From NCBI GenBank assembly GCA_963784995.1, contig CAWATZ010000007.1, forward strand, positions 62,001 through 126,000: a stretch of 64,000 bases of DNA, in the 5' to 3' direction. Below, one piece after another: positions 16,284 to 25,106 of this stretch. Under the pieces are notes generated by a model, which saw nothing but the letters and a program-made list of their open reading frames with translations, searched no databases and had not been told where the DNA came from. Positions within the stretch are counted from its first letter, which is position 1. Each line of letters opens with the position of its first letter. The position numbers and the translations under genes were made by a program. Origin of the DNA: CAWATZ01 sp963784995 (GTDB lineage: Bacteria > Planctomycetota > Planctomycetia > Gemmatales > Gemmataceae).

Positions 16284-17045
16284 TCACGCCGCCTGGCCCC
16301 GCTGTAGCCGCCGATACTCCGCCACAAAGCGCCGGTAATCCTCGATGGTATCGACGCCGATGCCTGCCTGCTCAACCACGCCCACCTGAATCTGCCGGCC
16401 CAGGGCCAGGACGCGCAGTTGCTCCAGCTTCTCCAGCTGTTCCAGTGGTTCCGGCGGCAAGGCGGCCAGACTTTGCAGGAAATGCCGGCGATAGGCGTAC
16501 ACGCCCAGGTGCTGGAGGAACCGGGCCGGGCGTAGGTTGAAGTCGGGCTGGCTGTCGCGGACGAATGGGATCGGACTGCGGCTGAAGTACAGGGCCCGGC
16601 CGGTGAAGTCGCGCACCACCTTGACGCAGTTGGGGTTGTGCCATTGCTCCAACGAAGCCAGCGGCGTGGCCAGCGTCGCCATGTCGGCCGAGGAATCGCG
16701 GTCGAGCAGCTGGATCAGCAGTTCCAGCGAGGCCGGCTCGATCAGCGGCTCGTCGCCTTGCAGGTTGATGACCACGTCCGCGTCGGTCTGGCGGGCGGCC
16801 TCGGCCACGCGGTCGGTGCCGCTGGGATGGTCGCGCCGGGTCATGACCACCTTGCCGCCAAAGCTCTGGACCCCGGCCACGATGCGCGGATCGTCCGTGG
16901 CCACCAGCACCTGCGAAACGCCGCGGACCTGGCTGGCACGCTCATAGACGTGCTGCACCAGGTATTTGCCGGTTTCGCGCAAAAGGGGTTTGCCCGGCAG
17001 ACGCGAGGATGCGTAGCGTGCCGGGATGATGATCGCGGTTTTCAC
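16284..17045 (-). CDS. kdsB: 3-deoxy-manno-octulosonate cytidylyltransferase (CMP-Kdo synthetase)
   Basis: Activates Kdo with CTP to CMP-Kdo for lipid A-core assembly, in the cytosol. A 253-residue protein starting at GTG 17045, chosen because AAGGAGG sits 8 bases upstream and homologues begin at this point (KTAIIIPARYASSRLPGKPL, the nucleotide-binding P-A-R-x-x-S-x-R-L-P-G-K signature). Further marks are VLVATDDPRI, MTRRDHPSGTDRVAEAA, VINLQGDEPLIEP (metal-binding Asp) and LYFSRSPIPF. Length is normal for KdsB. The product of pyrG downstream supplies the CTP it uses, and kdsB-pyrG adjacency is a known arrangement. It indicates a Kdo-containing envelope in this organism. Confidence 0.93.
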   Translation of the reverse strand: MKTAIIIPARYASSRLPGKPLLRETGKYLVQHVYERASQVRGVSQVLVATDDPRIVAGVQSFGGKVVMTRRDHPSGTDRVAEAARQTDADVVINLQGDEPLIEPASLELLIQLLDRDSSADMATLATPLASLEQWHNPNCVKVVRDFTGRALYFSRSPIPFVRDSQPDFNLRPARFLQHLGVYAYRRHFLQSLAALPPEPLEQLEKLEQLRVLALGRQIQVGVVEQAGIGVDTIEDYRRFVAEYRRLQRGQAA

Positions 17046-17134
17046 GAGCTGGACCTCCTTGCCCACCACGGACCTTCCTGGCCCGCTTGATCCGGCAATT
17101 AGATCGCTTTGTCCGCCGGCTGACAAGCCCGGCT

Positions 17135-17205
17135 GGCGAGCGGCGCGGCGTAAGCCCGCCGGTGTCGAGAGTCGATACCGGCGGGCTTACGCCGCGCCGC
17201 TCGCC
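17135..17205. repeat. Perfect inverted repeat, family member 1 (29-bp arms)
   Basis: Arms 17135-17163 and 17177-17205 with a 13-base loop that can itself fold (TCGA-GAG-TCGA). The arm core GGCGAGCGGCGCGGCGT, followed by A/C and AGCCCGCCGGT, recurs at 31989-32059 and 59519-59606. It lies between two same-strand genes. Confidence 0.92.
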
Positions 17206-17218
17206 GTTGAGTCGTTCC

Positions 17219-17587
17219 TCACGGCTTCAACTCGTCCAGCCGCTCGCGGAGCTTCTGATGGGCCGCGGTCCGCCCCTTCGCCAGCTGCTCTATCTCCCCA
17301 AGGGACAGGTGGGGATCGGGAAACGGCAGCAGTTTCAGGGTCGCTTGCACCTCGCCATCCAGATGGTATTGCTGCTGTTCCAGGCGGACGGTGATGCCAT
17401 TCTCGCGGAGCAGGCCCAGGTCGCGATAAAAGCCTCGAACGTCCGTTTTGAGCCGGCGAAGCAGGACCGCACGGGTCCTGGGTGCTTCGCCAAGAAGGGT
17501 CAGCAAACGGAACAAACGCGCAAATCGTTCTGGAGTGATCCCGGAGACCTCCGGAGCGGAAGTTCGGGACGGATGTTTTCTGGCCAT
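17219..17587 (-). CDS. Winged-helix DNA-binding-like protein
   Basis: A 122-residue protein. The middle reads RFARLFRLLTLLGEAPRTRA, then LLRRLKTDVRGFYRDLGLLR and ENGITVRLEQQQYHLDG, which follows the winged helix-turn-helix seen at the N-terminus of WYL-type and DeoR-like regulators (helix, short turn, recognition helix V-R-G-F-Y-R-D-L-x-x-L-R, then a wing ending Y-x-L). It lacks the WYL effector domain; the last third is a short helical tail. A regulatory role is inferred from the fold. It lies upstream of kdsB in the same direction but is separated from it by a long hairpin, so it is probably not part of that operon. Confidence 0.6.
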   Translation of the reverse strand: MARKHPSRTSAPEVSGITPERFARLFRLLTLLGEAPRTRAVLLRRLKTDVRGFYRDLGLLRENGITVRLEQQQYHLDGEVQATLKLLPFPDPHLSLGEIEQLAKGRTAAHQKLRERLDELKP

Positions 17588-17790
17588 GCCATCTCACTAT
17601 CGGCACCAGGCCGGCCCCGCAGGGCCGGCTCACGGGAATACGGGTAGCTGAGGGGAGACGCAGCCGAACTTCCCGCTTCTGCTGGATGTTAGACGCGCCC
17701 CGGAGCAAAGGCAAGCCAACCAATGGCCAGCTCCCCTCCGGGCCTGCTATGCTGTCCCTGTCGCCTCTTCCCTGACCGGACGCGAAAAGC

Positions 17791-18492
17791 ATGGCCCCCT
17801 ATTTGGATTATCTGGTTATCGCCCCCCATCCGGACGACGCCGAACTGGGCGCGGGCGGAACCATCGTGCTGTTGCGGAGCCGGGGCGCCCGCGTCGGCGT
17901 CCTGGACCTGACCGACGGCGAACCGACGCCGCACGGCAGCCCCGAGATCCGCCGCGCGGAAACCGAGCAGGCGACCGCCGTGCTGGGGCTCGACTGGCGC
18001 GGCAACTTCGGCCTGCCCAACCGCCGGCTGGAAGCGACCCTCGAAGCCCGCGCCAAGCTGGCCGGCGTGCTGCGCCAGCTCCGGCCGCGCTGCCTGCTGG
18101 CTCCCTACTGGGAAGACAGCCACCCCGATCACGTCGCCGCCAGCGCCCTGGTCGATGCGGCCCGCTTCTGGGCCAAGCTGACCAAGACTGACTTGCCCGG
18201 AGATCCTTATTATCCGCAAAAGCTCCTCTACTATCTTAGTGTACACTTGCGGATTCATCCACGTCCCTCCTTTGTCCTGGACGTTACTCCCCACTTCGAG
18301 GCCAAGATGCGGGCGGTGAGCTGCTATCGCTCGCAGTTCATCACGGGCCGGCCGACCACGCCTCCCACCTTCCTGGACGACCTTCGTGACCGGGCCCGCT
18401 ACTGGGGCTGGACTGTCGGCGTGGGCTATGGCGAGCCGTTCATCTGCCGGGAGGAGGTCGGTCTGCGCGGGCTGGATGAGCTGGTCTGGTGA
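17791..18492 (+). CDS. bshB1: Bacillithiol biosynthesis deacetylase BshB1-like (PIG-L/LmbE family)
   Basis: A 233-residue Zn-dependent N-deacetylase. The metal site is visible: VIAPHPDDAELGAGG (His, Asp-Asp) and EDSHPDHVAAS (His of H-P-D-H). The C-terminal segments CYRSQFITGRP and YGEPFICREEVGLRGLDEL are characteristic of the BshB1 branch rather than the mycothiol or general LmbE branch, and length matches (about 230-240). BshB1 removes the acetyl group of GlcNAc-malate in bacillithiol synthesis. The bshA and bshC partners are not in the window. A -10-like TATGCT lies at 17748-17753 upstream, without a clear -35. Confidence 0.8.
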   Translation: MAPYLDYLVIAPHPDDAELGAGGTIVLLRSRGARVGVLDLTDGEPTPHGSPEIRRAETEQATAVLGLDWRGNFGLPNRRLEATLEARAKLAGVLRQLRPRCLLAPYWEDSHPDHVAASALVDAARFWAKLTKTDLPGDPYYPQKLLYYLSVHLRIHPRPSFVLDVTPHFEAKMRAVSCYRSQFITGRPTTPPTFLDDLRDRARYWGWTVGVGYGEPFICREEVGLRGLDELVW

Positions 18493-18646
18493 AAAGAGAG
18501 GCAAGAGGTATGCCATTTGCGCTGCCGCGTGCGCAGGTAAGGCAGGGCCCGGCCGAGATTCTCCTGCCGTTGGGCCGCGGCTCGGGTCGATACCAGGATG
18601 TGAAATGCGGCAGGAAGCCCGAGCAGACCAGGAGAGGAGGTGGGGC

Positions 18647-18869
18647 GTGGGGCAGGAGTTCAACATCCTGGCCTTGGTAAAAGGAGAAGAGCATTACGTC
18701 TACGTCTATGACGACGATAGCCGGCTCTCTCTGCTGGAAGCGTTCAAGGAACAGGCCGCCAGCACCGAGTTGAGCCTGACCTGGTTCGACGCGGCCGTCC
18801 TCACCCAGAAGGCCCACGAGCAAGAGCAGCATCGTCGAGGAGATGGAAAGCGAACTGCCACGGTTTTGA
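18647..18869 (+). CDS. Small conserved protein upstream of xerC (probable single-base frameshift)
   Basis: Starts at GTG 18647 with GGAGG 6 bases upstream and reads NILALVKGEEHYVYVYDDDS then LSLTWFDAAVLTQKAHEQ, a pattern I recognise from short planctomycete proteins. From about 18825 the current frame degenerates and runs into xerC to 18979. Removing one base there gives ...SSIVEEMESELPRF and a stop at 18867-18869, just before the xerC start and 73 residues in all, so I take that as the true end. No domain or metal site is visible; function unknown. Position and spacing suggest co-transcription with xerC. Confidence 0.6.
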
Positions 18870-18888
18870 GGAAGGCCGGAGAACATTC

Positions 18889-19791
18889 GTGCAGCAATCT
18901 CTCGCTGATTTTCTGCGTCATCTGGCCCTGGAGAAGAATGCCTCGGAGTACACGGTCAAGTCGTATCGCGAGGATCTGACGCAGGCGCTGGAGTTCTTCC
19001 GCACCAAGCTGGGAACGGCCTCGCCTCGTCCGCAGCAGCTCAGTACCCGCTTGCTGCGTGCCTTCCTGGCCTGGCTCAACGAGCAGGGCTATGCCCGCAC
19101 GACCATCGCCCGCCGGCTGGCCGGGGTCCGCTCCTGGTGCCGGTTCCTGTGCCGGCAAGGAACCCTGGAGACCAACCCGGCCACGGGGCTGCGCGGTCCG
19201 CGTCAGGAGAAGAAGCTGCCGCACTTCGTCGAGCAGGCTGACATGACGAAGCTGCTGCACGTGCCGACCGGCGAAACGCCGCTTGGGATCCGGGACCGGG
19301 CCCTGCTGGAAACGATCTACTCGGCCGGGCTGCGCGTCAGCGAGGCGACGGGGCTGAACCTGGACGACCTGGACCTGGACGCGGGGCTGGCCACGGTGCG
19401 CGGCAAGGGCAAACGGGAACGGCTGGCCATGCTGGGACCGCCCGCCGTCGAGGCTATCCGGGCCTGGCTCGCCGTTCGCTCGCAGGTGGCCCAGGGTCGG
19501 GCAGACCGTCTTCCGGCCCTGTTTGTCAACAAGAACGGCACCCGCCTCTCGACCCGGAGCGTGGGCCGATTACTGGAGAAATACCTGGCCCAGGCGGGCC
19601 TGGACCCCAAGACCAGCCCACACACGCTTCGCCATAGTTTCGCCACGCACCTGCTGGATGCAGGGGCCGACATCCGGAGCGTTCAGGAATTGCTGGGCCA
19701 TCGCACCCTGGCGACGACCCAGATTTACACGCACGTGACCACCCAGCGTCTCCGCGACAGCTACGACCAGGCCCATCCCCGGGCCCAGTGA
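18889..19791 (+). CDS. xerC: Tyrosine recombinase XerC/XerD
   Basis: A 300-residue site-specific recombinase that resolves chromosome dimers at dif with its partner Xer protein. GTG 18889 has GGAG 7 bases upstream. The N-terminal SAM-like core-binding domain (LADFLRHLALEKNASEYTVK ... YARTTIARRLAGVRSW) is followed by the catalytic domain with Arg in TIYSAGLRVSEATGL, Lys in VRGKGKRERLAML, His-x-x-Arg in PHTLRHSFATHLLD, His in LLGHRTLATTQIY and the Tyr nucleophile in TTQIYTHVT. All catalytic residues are present and the length is normal (about 300). XerC and XerD cannot be separated with confidence from sequence alone. It stands alone among housekeeping genes, with no phage or integron context. 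Confidence 0.93.
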   Translation: MQQSLADFLRHLALEKNASEYTVKSYREDLTQALEFFRTKLGTASPRPQQLSTRLLRAFLAWLNEQGYARTTIARRLAGVRSWCRFLCRQGTLETNPATGLRGPRQEKKLPHFVEQADMTKLLHVPTGETPLGIRDRALLETIYSAGLRVSEATGLNLDDLDLDAGLATVRGKGKRERLAMLGPPAVEAIRAWLAVRSQVAQGRADRLPALFVNKNGTRLSTRSVGRLLEKYLAQAGLDPKTSPHTLRHSFATHLLDAGADIRSVQELLGHRTLATTQIYTHVTTQRLRDSYDQAHPRAQ

Positions 19792-19821
19792 CGCTTGCGA
19801 TTGCGGTACGGAGTCCTGACC

Positions 19822-21159
19822 ATGATCAACCATCGCGATTGGCTGGTTCGTAAATTCGCCTGCTGTGCCGCGCTCGCACTGCTGCCCGCCCTGGCTTCCT
19901 CCGTGGCCGCCCAGGGAGTTGAATGGCGCACCGACTACGCCAAAGCCCGTCAGGAAGCCACCGAAACCGGCCGGCCTCTGCTGATCGACTTCTACACCGA
20001 CCAATGCGTCTATTGCGACAAGCTGGACAAAACGACTTTCCTGGATTCGACCATTGTCCAGCTCCTCAACCGCCGATTTATCCCGCTCAAGGTCCACGGG
20101 GAACGCAGTTCAGGACTGCGCGAGTACTTGCAAATCGGGAGCTACCCCACGCTGGTCTTCGCCAGCGCCGACGGCCGGGTGCTGGGTTCCCAGGTCGGCT
20201 ATCTCGACGCCCCCGGGCTGAAGGTCCACATCGAACAGGTGCTGGCCAAGACGGGCGATCCGGAGTGGATGCTGCACGTGTATGCCGATGCTATCCGGGC
20301 CCGGGAGGCCGGCGATTTTGCCAAGGCGCTGAGTCTCTTGAAACCGATCCTGGAAGAAGGCAAGGGCCGGGCCGTCCACGCCCGGGCGCTGCAGCAAGTG
20401 CAGGAACTGGAGCATCTGGTCAAGGCCCAGTCGCCAGTCCAGCCCGTCGCGCCCGTCAAGCCGGCGCAACCGGTCGGCCCGCAGCTCGACCCGCCTGTGA
20501 CGGACAAGGCTTACGTCGTGGCCAGGACGGAAGACCCGCCGCCCGCGGTCGCCTCCATCCCGCGCCGTGCGGAGGTCCCCAGCGCCGCCTTGGTTCCTCC
20601 TCCGCCCATCCCGACGGCGTCGGTGCAGGGAGTTGAGGTCGAGCAACCCTCGCCAGCTATCGTGGCCATGACCGAGCTGTCGCGCATGCTCAAGGGAACG
20701 CTGGGCGCCCGCCGTGGCACCCAGATGCTGTTCACCCTGGTCAGCCTGAGCGATACGCCCGAGCAGATCCGGGTGCGCCAGGCCAAGGACCTGCTCTTCC
20801 AGGCCCGGGACGATTATCAGAAACAGCATTACCTGGCCTGCCTGGACCGCTGCGACCTGCTGATCTCGACTTACCCCGACCTCTCGGAGAGCATGGCCGC
20901 CCTGCAGATGGCCAGCGAGATCCGCAAGAACCCCGAATGGATCAAGCTGGCCTGCGATCAGCTGGGCGATCGCCTGAGCACGATGTACCTGAACCTGGCC
21001 GAGACCTGGCTGAGCCGGGGCGAGCCGCAGCAGGCGATCTTCTACCTGGAGCGCGTCATCCAGACCGCTCCCAATACGCGCTATGCGGAAACCGCCCAGG
21101 TGCGCCTGTCGCAGCTCCAGGGCCAGCCGACGCCCCGGCACGGCGATCAGAAGAGGTGA
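19822..21159 (+). CDS. Secreted thioredoxin-fold protein with TPR-like C-terminus
   Basis: A 445-residue protein. ATG 19822 follows GGAG at 8 bases and opens a signal peptide (RKFACCAALALLPALASSVA, cleavage near AQG). Next is a thioredoxin-like domain of the DsbD-gamma/thioredoxin_7 type: YAKARQEATETGRPLLIDFY, the active-site CVYC (Cys62/Cys65), FIPLKVHGERSS and IGSYPTLVFASADGRVLG with the cis-Pro. A Pro/Val-rich linker (about 205-285) leads to TPR-like helices (LLFQARDDYQKQHYLACLDR; LAETWLSRGEPQQAIFYLER). It is likely a periplasmic thiol-disulfide protein anchored in a larger complex through its TPR part. It follows xerC by 30 bases but has its own ribosome-binding site. Confidence 0.82.
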   Translation: MINHRDWLVRKFACCAALALLPALASSVAAQGVEWRTDYAKARQEATETGRPLLIDFYTDQCVYCDKLDKTTFLDSTIVQLLNRRFIPLKVHGERSSGLREYLQIGSYPTLVFASADGRVLGSQVGYLDAPGLKVHIEQVLAKTGDPEWMLHVYADAIRAREAGDFAKALSLLKPILEEGKGRAVHARALQQVQELEHLVKAQSPVQPVAPVKPAQPVGPQLDPPVTDKAYVVARTEDPPPAVASIPRRAEVPSAALVPPPPIPTASVQGVEVEQPSPAIVAMTELSRMLKGTLGARRGTQMLFTLVSLSDTPEQIRVRQAKDLLFQARDDYQKQHYLACLDRCDLLISTYPDLSESMAALQMASEIRKNPEWIKLACDQLGDRLSTMYLNLAETWLSRGEPQQAIFYLERVIQTAPNTRYAETAQVRLSQLQGQPTPRHGDQKR

Positions 21160-21168
21160 GGATTGTTT

Positions 21169-21228
21169 AACCGTGACGCGCAGCGGAGCGCAGGGGCCTG
21201 CTCCCGCGCTCCGCTGCGCGTCGCGGTT
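21169..21228. repeat. Inverted repeat (23-bp arms)
   Basis: Arms 21169-21191 and 21206-21228 (core GCGCAGCGGAGCGC) with one mismatch and a 14-base loop. It begins 10 bases after the thioredoxin-TPR gene stop and is the first of two consecutive hairpins in this convergent gap. Confidence 0.85.
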
Positions 21229-21260
21229 CAGGCAGTTTCGGGAAAACGGTTGGTCCACCT

Positions 21261-21396
21261 TGCCCGTGGGTGCGCTGCGCGACCCACGGCTGGGATATGC
21301 AACCCCTTCGGGGTAGGAAGACAACGGCGACCCTGTTTTCTACCCCGAAGGGGTTGCATATCCCAGCCGTGGGTCGCGCAGCGCACCCACGGGGCA
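21261..21396. repeat. Very long inverted repeat (about 56-bp arms)
   Basis: Arms 21261-21316 and 21340-21396 are complementary apart from one extra G, with a 23-base loop; the flanks TTGGTCC (21250-21256) and GGACCAA extend it. The arms contain smaller palindromes such as GTGGGTGCGCTGCGCGACCC. It is the longest hairpin in the window and lies between the convergent thioredoxin-TPR and phosphatase genes. Confidence 0.92.
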
Positions 21397-21427
21397 GGAG
21401 CCGGACCAACGCTTTTCCTCAAACCGC

Positions 21428-22237
21428 CTAAACCAAACGCCCCAGCGCCAGGGAATGCAGCCGGCCATTGCCTGCCAGCACGCCGCGTCGATGCCAGTTC
21501 TCCTCGGTCCCATAGTGCAGCGTCTCGCCGTACAGGCTGGTGACAATGCCGCCGGCTTCGCTCACAAGGACGTGGCCCGCACACAAATCCCAGTCGTGCA
21601 TGGCGTCGTAATCGTTCAGATACAGGTCCGCCGCGGCACGCGCCACCAGGGCGAGCTTGACGCCAGCCGAGTACGTCTCGATCACCCGAGCCGGTTTCAG
21701 CGCCTGAACGTAACGGTTGGGCACGGCCGGGTTGCGGGAATGGCTCTGCGTCAGCACCGCTTCCGCAAGCACGCCGGTCCCTGAAACCCGGCAGGCGACC
21801 GCTTCCTGCTTGCCGTCCTTCTTCCAGCAACCGCCGCCGCGCACCGCATAGGTCAACCGCTCCTTGACCGGCTCCAGGACCACTCCCAGGACCAGCTCTC
21901 CCTGATCGAGCAAGGCGATCATCACCGAGAACTCGCCGTTCTTGCGGGCAAAACCGCGCGAGCCGTCGATGGGATCGATCACCCAGAGCCGGGAGGCAGC
22001 TCCCGCGGCAACGGCCCGGGCCATGGTCGGTGTCTGTTCCTCCGCCCGGAAGGCATCGCGGGGAAAGCGGCGCAGCAGATACTGGAGGATTTGCTCTTGC
22101 GATTGCCGATCGGCCTCGGTGCTGATGGTGGAAGGAGCGTCGGGAATTGGTACAAAGGCCTCGTACAGAGCGAGGATGGCCTGACCGGCGAGCCGGGCGG
22201 CCTCCAGGGCGGCTTCCAGTTCCTGGGGATAATCCAT
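21428..22237 (-). CDS. Inositol-monophosphatase-family phosphatase, CysQ/PAP-phosphatase-like
   Basis: A 269-residue Mg-dependent, Li-sensitive-type phosphatase fold. Metal ligands are visible: Glu in FRAEEQTP, the D-P-I/L-D-G-T/S motif as VIDPIDGSRGF, and the C-terminal Asp in NDYDAMHDWDLCAGHVLVSEA, which corresponds to the family W-D-x-A/C-A-G signature. The SRGF ending after DG favours the 3'(2'),5'-bisphosphate nucleotidase (CysQ/Hal2) branch over inositol monophosphatase. Such enzymes clear PAP formed in sulfate assimilation or ACP synthesis. Substrate is inferred. Cytosolic, no signal peptide. Confidence 0.85.
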   Translation of the reverse strand: MDYPQELEAALEAARLAGQAILALYEAFVPIPDAPSTISTEADRQSQEQILQYLLRRFPRDAFRAEEQTPTMARAVAAGAASRLWVIDPIDGSRGFARKNGEFSVMIALLDQGELVLGVVLEPVKERLTYAVRGGGCWKKDGKQEAVACRVSGTGVLAEAVLTQSHSRNPAVPNRYVQALKPARVIETYSAGVKLALVARAAADLYLNDYDAMHDWDLCAGHVLVSEAGGIVTSLYGETLHYGTEENWHRRGVLAGNGRLHSLALGRLV

Positions 22238-22385
22238 GCGGGGAATCCTTTTAATGGGGGTCGCGACGATGGCGGCAGAGCGCTCTGCGCATCACTATAG
22301 CCCTGCGCGGGGCGGTCGGCGAAACGGTTGGGGCAGGAGCTGGGTACATTCACCGGGGTCATCTGAAAAAGATGCGCGAATTTGC

Positions 22386-22415
22386 TTGCCTGGGAAGGTA
22401 GAAACACGCTATGGT
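22386..22415 (+). promoter_or_regulatory. Promoter of the zinc-ribbon gene cluster
   Basis: TTGCCT (22386-22391), 18-base spacer, TATGGT (22410-22415). The same spacing and -10 hexamer are seen at 50247-50276. Transcription would start near 22422, about 47 bases before ATG 22469. Confidence 0.5.
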
Positions 22416-22468
22416 GAAGCGAGTTTAATCCCACCAGCACAGGGGAACGCTCCAAGCGAGGACCAGCC

Positions 22469-24990
22469 ATGCCAATCGCGGTCAATTGTGGGTGCGGCAA
22501 GCAGTTCCGCGTACCCGACGAATATGCCGGCAAGAAGATCAAATGCACCTCGTGCGGCGAAATGCGGATCGTCGCCGCCGGGGCCAAGAACGGGGCACCC
22601 AAGACCTCGGTGCCGGCCGGCAAGGCCGGGCCCGCCGTCAAGACGCCGGCCGTCAAGGCCGCACCAGCGACCAAAACAGCCCCGGCTGTCAAGCCGGCAC
22701 CGGCCGCCGCAGCTGCGATCATCAAGTTCGAGTGTGCCGAGTGCGAACATCAGATGACGGCCAGGGCGGAATACGCGGGCAAGAAGACCAAGTGCCCGGC
22801 CTGTCAGGCGATCGTGACCATCCCCAAGCCGGAAGAAGAGGACGAGGTTGCCGAGGAGGTCGCTGAGGAGACCCCCAAGGCCCGCATCCAGGCCGGCAAA
22901 CCACAGCCGAAGAAGGCCGCCAAGGCCGCAGTGGAAGAAGAGGAGGCCGAGGAGGTAGAAGACGAGGAGATCGAGGAAGCGGAAGTCGATGAGGACGAGG
23001 AGGAGCAGCCCAAGGGACGCATCCAGTCCGGCAAGTCCGTGAAGAAAGCCGCCGGCAAGCGGCCCGCGGCCGATGAGGACGAGGAGATCGAGGAAGCGGA
23101 AGTCGACGACGAGGAGATTGAGGAAGCGGAAGCCGACGACGACGAGGAGGACGAGGAAGAGGAGCGACCGAAGAAGGGCAAGAAGGGCAAGAAGGCCGGC
23201 AAGAAGAGCGGCATGGGCCTGTGGATCGGCATCGGTGCTGGCGGCTTGCTGCTGATCGTCGTCGGCGTGCTGGCGCTGGTGTTCATGCGGGGCGGGGGGG
23301 AAACGACCAAGGCGGCGCAGGGCGGTCCGGGCCCGGGCAAGCAGGTCCCCGTTCAGGGGCGCCGGGAGCGGGCAATCCCCTGGATCTGATCCCGGCCGAC
23401 GCCCAGGGCTTTGTCGCGATCCGCGTCGCGGATCTCGCCGGCAATGCGCTGGTCAAGGACATTCTCGGCAAAGTCCAGAAGATGGGCGACGACCCGATCG
23501 CGAAAATGCAGGCAGATTTTGGCATGGCGCCAACCGACCTGGAGCGAGCCGTCGTGGTGATCCACGATGAGCCCAAGGAGCAAATCTGGTTCGTTCTTTC
23601 CAGCACCAAGCCCTTTGACAAGGCCAGGATCGCCCAGAAACTCCAACTGGATCCGACCGAACGGAAGTACGAGGGCAAGTCGTACCAGGTTTCCGGCAGG
23701 GGAGGCCCCGGGGCCCTCCATTTCGTCAATGACAAGCTGATGGTGGTGACCCGCGATGAAGAAGTGATCAAGCTGGCGATGGACGTGGCCTCCGGAAAGC
23801 GGAAGGCGCCCGGCGGGAAGCTGCAAAAGGCCCTGGCTCTCGCGGCCGCCGGCAAGCACCAGGCGGTGGCCGGCTTCGCGATTCCTCCGGAGCTGGCCCA
23901 GATGCTGAAGGCAGGTCCAGGGGGAGGGAGAACGGAGGCTCGACCGGGCGGCCCCAAGGGGGGACCTCAGCCGCTTCCAGGACCTGGAGGCAGGCCGCAG
24001 GGGCGTCCGGGCCCTGGTTTGCCGCCTCCGCCGCCGCAGGGCGGCCCTGGTGGACGTCAGCCGCGCGGCCCCGGCGGCCCGGGTGGCTTTGGCGACGAAG
24101 TCGGCCCGCTGCTGGAAGTGCAAAGCGGCTCGGCCACGCTGAATCTCACCGGCAACACCCTCGTAATGGAGATCACTGGAGACTTTCCCGACGCCGACAA
24201 GGCCGGCAAGGCCAAGGCAAAGCTTGACCAGCTGAAGGCAAGCATTGCCGCTCTGGCCCTGATCGTACCGGAGCTGGCGGACGAACTCAATAAGGCCGGC
24301 GACGCGATCACCATCGCTGCGGCCGGGAACTCGGTCACGGTCCAGACCAGCCAGACCATCAAGAATGAATATGTGGCCATGTTCTTCGAGAAGATGGCTG
24401 CGGGCGCCACCAGGACCCAGAGACTGAACAACCTCAAGCAGATTGGGCTCGCGTTCCAGAACTACGCCTCGGCGAACAACGGCAAGTGCCCGGAGAACAT
24501 CAAGGGACCGGACGGCAAGCCGCTGCTCAGCTCGCGCGTGGCCATCCTGCCCTACATGGAAAGCAACTTGCGGTTCAAACTCGACGAGCCCTGGGACAGC
24601 CCCCACAACAAAAAACTGCTCGCACAAATGCCCAAGGTCTACGAGCTGCCGGGGGCGGCGGCGGGAGGCAGCAAGACCTGCTACCAGCTCTTCACCGGGG
24701 CCAAGACGCTCTACGACGGCAACGCGGTCACGATGCCCGCCAGCATGAACTTCAAAGGGACTTCAAACCTGATCCTGGTCGTCGAGGCGGCAAAGCCGGT
24801 GGAGTGGACCAAGCCGGACGACATTCCCTTCGATCCGCAGGGCGACCCGACCAAGCTGCTGCGCTTCGTCGGCGGCGTCTGCAACGCCGTGTTCTGGGAC
24901 GGTCACGTCGAGGCGATTGCCCAAACGATCGATCCACAGAACCTGAAAAACGCGATCCTGGCCAAGGAGGGCGGCCCGTTCAAGCGGTGA
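22469..24990 (+). CDS. Zinc-ribbon/acidic/TM protein with DUF1559-like C-terminus (frame broken by one missing base)
   Basis: Paralogue A of three. Two zinc ribbons open it (CGCGKQFRVPDEYAGKKIKC then TSC; ECAECEHQMTARAEYAGKKT then KCPAC), followed by a long Glu/Asp/Lys-rich segment, a Lys-rich stop-transfer and one membrane segment (GLWIGIGAGGLLLIVVGVLA). At 23356-23359 a run of four G appears to be one short: frame 1 stops at 23389, while the next frame continues GAPGAGNPLDLIPADAQGF, exactly what paralogue B has after its membrane segment. Restored, it has 840 residues. The outside part has a DUF3352-like half, a Pro/Gly-rich insert and a DUF1559-like end (LNNLKQIGLAFQNYASANNG, LLSSRVAILPYMESNLRFKL). 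Function unknown; it looks like an envelope protein. Confidence 0.75.
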
Positions 24991-25106
24991 TAACGGGGCA
25001 TTGACTGTGCCAAATCGAGAGCAGGCGGCGGTTGGTGTCGCCTGCTCCCGCCGTCTTGATAATGGAGAAGGTTCCTCGACTGCCCTCGTGTTCCGGAGAG
25101 TGATCC

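Noticed and set aside
18889..19791. Tyrosine recombinase as a sign of a prophage or integron
   Set aside because: Full XerC/D features, housekeeping neighbours, no att-like repeats and no phage genes.
22850..23180. GAG/GAC-rich tract as a possible trinucleotide-repeat expansion
   Set aside because: The repeats are irregular and encode the acidic linker shared by the paralogues, so protein-level selection explains them.
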